47,526 nt of DNA from Ligaoa zhengdingensis (GTDB taxonomy: Bacteria; Bacillota; Clostridia; Oscillospirales; Ruminococcaceae): contig NZ_JACRST010000018.1 of assembly GCF_014384885.1 (NCBI RefSeq), positions 1 to 47,526 of the forward strand, read 5' to 3'. The position numbers were made by a program, and so were the translations under genes. Within the stretch, counting starts at the first letter, position 1, and each line of letters begins with the position of its first letter. A model generated the notes under the pieces. It worked only from the letters and a program-made list of their open reading frames with translations. It did no database searches and was not told the DNA's origin. Positions 45,908 to 47,526 of the stretch are shown in pieces.

Positions 45908-46696
45908 GTGAACAACTACTTTGTCGTGGGTAAGCGCGGCCTGATCGGGATCGCGGTGATGCTGTGCGTCTGTGTGGCCCTATCGGTGGCGGTGGCGAAC
46001 CGGATTGGCCAGGCAATTTTTGTGGATGGGGGAAAGCGTCTGCTGCCGATCTACTCGGTGGAGACTGAGGAAAAGGTGGTGGCATTGGGCTTCAACTGCG
46101 CGTGGGATGCGGCCGATGTGCCGGAGATTCTGCGCATCCTGGAGGAAAACGACGTGAAGGCCACCTTCTTTTTGGTGGGGCAGTGGGCGGAAAAGTACCC
46201 CGACAGCGTGAAGGCGCTATACGACGCGGGCCACGAGCTCGGCAACCACTCCTTTTCCCACCCGGACATGGCGGCGAAATCCCGGGATGAAGTTGCAAAG
46301 CAGATCCGGCGCTGCGACGATACGATTGAACGCATCACCGGGGTACGTCCCAAGCTGTTTCGCGCGCCGTCCGGTTCGTATAACAACACGGTGGTGGAGG
46401 TCGCGGAGTCGCTCGGGCACAGCGTCATCCAGTGGGACTGCGACAGCCGCGACTGGAAGGGCCCGAGCGCCAAGGAGATGACGCGCAACGTGCTCAAGGG
46501 GGTGCAGCCGGGCAGCATCACCCTGTTCCATGTGGGCAAGGCGAACACCGTGGAGGCTCTGCCCGAGATCATCCGCCAGCTCAAAGCGGAGGGATATTCC
46601 TTCCGCCCGGTGGGGGAGATGATCTATTACGAGGACTATGAGATCGATGTACAGGGCCGGCAGCATAAAAAGCAGAGTTCCTCCTCCGATGGATAA
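45908..46696 (+). CDS. PdaB-like polysaccharide deacetylase with altered active-site motif
   Basis: A 262-aa protein: one N-terminal membrane helix (about residues 10-32, GLIGIAVMLCVCVALSVAVAN) and a NodB domain. It closely resembles the sporulation protein PdaB: VKATFFLVGQWAEKYPDSVKALYDAGHELGNHSFSHPDM, RAPSGSYNNTVVEVAESLGHSVIQWDCDSRDW, SITLFHVGKANTVEALPEII. The usual TFDD is GFNCAWD, so the first Asp is Asn and the second Cys; the His ligands (NHSFSH) remain. GTG 45908 is preferred, since GGAGGG is 6 bases before it, while ATG 45902 touches the ribosome site. PdaB homologs are needed for stable spores. Confidence 0.85.
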   Translation: MNNYFVVGKRGLIGIAVMLCVCVALSVAVANRIGQAIFVDGGKRLLPIYSVETEEKVVALGFNCAWDAADVPEILRILEENDVKATFFLVGQWAEKYPDSVKALYDAGHELGNHSFSHPDMAAKSRDEVAKQIRRCDDTIERITGVRPKLFRAPSGSYNNTVVEVAESLGHSVIQWDCDSRDWKGPSAKEMTRNVLKGVQPGSITLFHVGKANTVEALPEIIRQLKAEGYSFRPVGEMIYYEDYEIDVQGRQHKKQSSSSDG

Positions 46697-46699
46697 AAT

Positions 46700-46735
46700 G
46701 GAAAGGGCCGGTGGCGATTGCCACCGGCCCTTTCC
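46700..46735. terminator. Bidirectional terminator
   Basis: GGAAAGGGCCGGTGGC (46700-46715) and its exact complement (46720-46735) enclose GATT. It separates the convergent deacetylase and surface-protein genes. Confidence 0.9.
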
Positions 46736-46773
46736 GCGCTTGGGGTTATAGAATGGGAAAAAGAGAGGACAAA

Positions 46774-47526
46774 TTATTTGCTTGCGTTGCGTTTGACAAG
46801 TGCGAACACGCTGCCGCCGATGACCGCTGCGGCTGCAATCGCCATCACGACGATCGCCCACACCGGCAGGTCGCTTTCGGTTGCCTCGGGTGCGATCTGC
46901 GCCGCAGGCGCTTCCGCCTCAGCCGGGGCCGCGGGCTCGATCACCGCGGGAACTTCGGGCGCCACGGGCGCTGCCGGAACAACCGCCTCAGGCGCCGCGG
47001 GTGTTGCCGCTGCCACCTCGCCGCCCGTCTCCGGGTTGCTGTTCGCTGCGGGCGCATTGCCGCTCGCAGCAGGCACGTTTCCGGCCATCGCTTTGATCTC
47101 GTCGGAGGTGTAGTACACTGCCGCCGCATTGTACCCCTTCAGCTCACCTGCGCCGTTCACTGCGTAATCCTTGCCGCCGATCTCGAAGATTCCGGTCACG
47201 CCCTTGTTCTTCAGGGTGTCGATCACTGTCGCGGGAACATTCGCTCCCTCATCCAGCTTCGCATTCACTTTGCCGCCCTTTTCGGTCGCATTGATCTTCT
47301 CGATCACTTCCGACCAGTAGTCGCTGTCGCTCACCTGGCTCGTGCTTCCCTTGTTGGGCTTGCTCGGCTTATCTTCCGGTTTCGGCTCAGGCTCCGGATC
47401 CACCTTATGCTCCAGGCTGAGCGCCATCGCTTCCACATTCTCCGCTGCCGCTTTCGCTTCCTCCCACGTCAGCTCCTTCGCCTTCAGCAGCTCTTCCGCT
47501 TCCGCCAGCGCCGCACGGTACGCTTC
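46774..47526 (-). CDS. Surface protein, C-terminal part (cut by window edge)
   Basis: The frame is open to the window edge; 250 residues are visible. From the N-terminal side: an Ala/Glu/Lys-rich helical unit (EAYRAALAEAEELLKAKELT...AAAENVEAMALSLEHK) of the FIVAR type, a Pro/Lys spacer (DPEPEPKPEDKPSKPNKG), a compact domain (about 65-125: YWSEVIEKINATEKGG...GIFEIGGKDYAVNGAGELKGYNAAAVYY), a long Pro/Ala/Glu spacer, one membrane helix (LPVWAIVVMAIAAAAVIGGSVFALV) and a KRNASK tail. There is no LPxTG motif before the helix, so anchoring seems to be by the helix alone. Probably a large secreted protein spanning wall and outside. Confidence 0.85.
   Translation of the reverse strand, partial: EAYRAALAEAEELLKAKELTWEEAKAAAENVEAMALSLEHKVDPEPEPKPEDKPSKPNKGSTSQVSDSDYWSEVIEKINATEKGGKVNAKLDEGANVPATVIDTLKNKGVTGIFEIGGKDYAVNGAGELKGYNAAAVYYTSDEIKAMAGNVPAASGNAPAANSNPETGGEVAAATPAAPEAVVPAAPVAPEVPAVIEPAAPAEAEAPAAQIAPEATESDLPVWAIVVMAIAAAAVIGGSVFALVKRNASK

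Noticed and set aside
1..47526. CRISPR arrays, tRNA or rRNA genes
   Set aside because: No regularly spaced repeats with unique spacers, no tRNA-like cloverleaf and no rRNA sequence were seen; the only periodic array is the 21-bp T-tract series, which has no spacers.

Overview
The window looks like chromosomal DNA of a GC-rich, spore-forming member of the Clostridia, probably from the Oscillospiraceae/Ruminococcaceae side. This is inferred from several things seen in the sequence: a CIRCE-controlled groES-groEL operon, a cell-wall hydrolase followed by a GerQ-like coat protein, a BirA-type operator at bioY, a T-box leader, two-ORF 2-hydroxyacyl-CoA dehydratase activase-like genes, and serine-recombinase elements of the Tn4451 type. 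No rRNA, tRNA or CRISPR array was seen.

Region 1 (1 to about 8470) is a pile-up of mobile DNA. Three serine-recombinase genes in one operon (the first cut by the window edge, the third short and lacking the catalytic serine) end near 3157. They are followed at once by a 53-bp scrap of another serine-recombinase gene (3158-3210). The rest of that gene resumes at 6660 and runs to 8004. Between the two pieces lies a 3449-bp element (3211-6659) with 27-bp imperfect terminal inverted repeats and GA dinucleotides at both edges. It carries a MOBV-type (pMV158-like) oriT, an unrecognised 172-aa protein, a 6-codon leader ORF, a 70-aa protein and its own large serine recombinase. A second, inverted oriT-like copy lies at 8316-8396. 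The resident recombinase gene therefore seems to have been hit twice.

Region 2 (8496-13490) is housekeeping: a lysoplasmalogenase-like and a TRIC-type membrane protein, groES-groEL with CIRCE and an upstream array of T-tracts spaced exactly 21 bp apart, a YaiI/YqxD protein and a short-chain dehydrogenase. Region 3 (13658-21238) holds a GNAT gene, a small membrane protein, a four-gene operon matching WbpE-WbpD-WbpA-WbpB (all four steps from UDP-GlcNAc to UDP-2,3-diacetamido-2,3-dideoxy-glucuronic acid), and a divergent MFS/AraC pair whose promoters share their -35 bases.

Region 4 (21615-30058) has the activase pair, a PF06541 permease-like coiled-coil protein, a DUF1294 protein, an XRE regulator, a bioY-DUF1284-small-ORF operon under a BirA-like operator, and the CwlJ/GerQ-like spore pair. 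Region 5 (30131-38367) has a T-box-led XRE-cupin plus acyl-CoA synthetase operon, an amidase-domain protein, a FetA/FetB-like ABC transporter followed by a membrane-anchored lipase, a YbaK deacylase and MalQ. Region 6 (38513-47526) has a deacetylase-bactofilin pair, a YjbR protein, a Ca2+-type P-ATPase, a Dabb protein, citramalate synthase, a second (PdaB-like, substituted) deacetylase preceded by a possible structured RNA, and the C-terminus of a surface protein with a FIVAR-like repeat.
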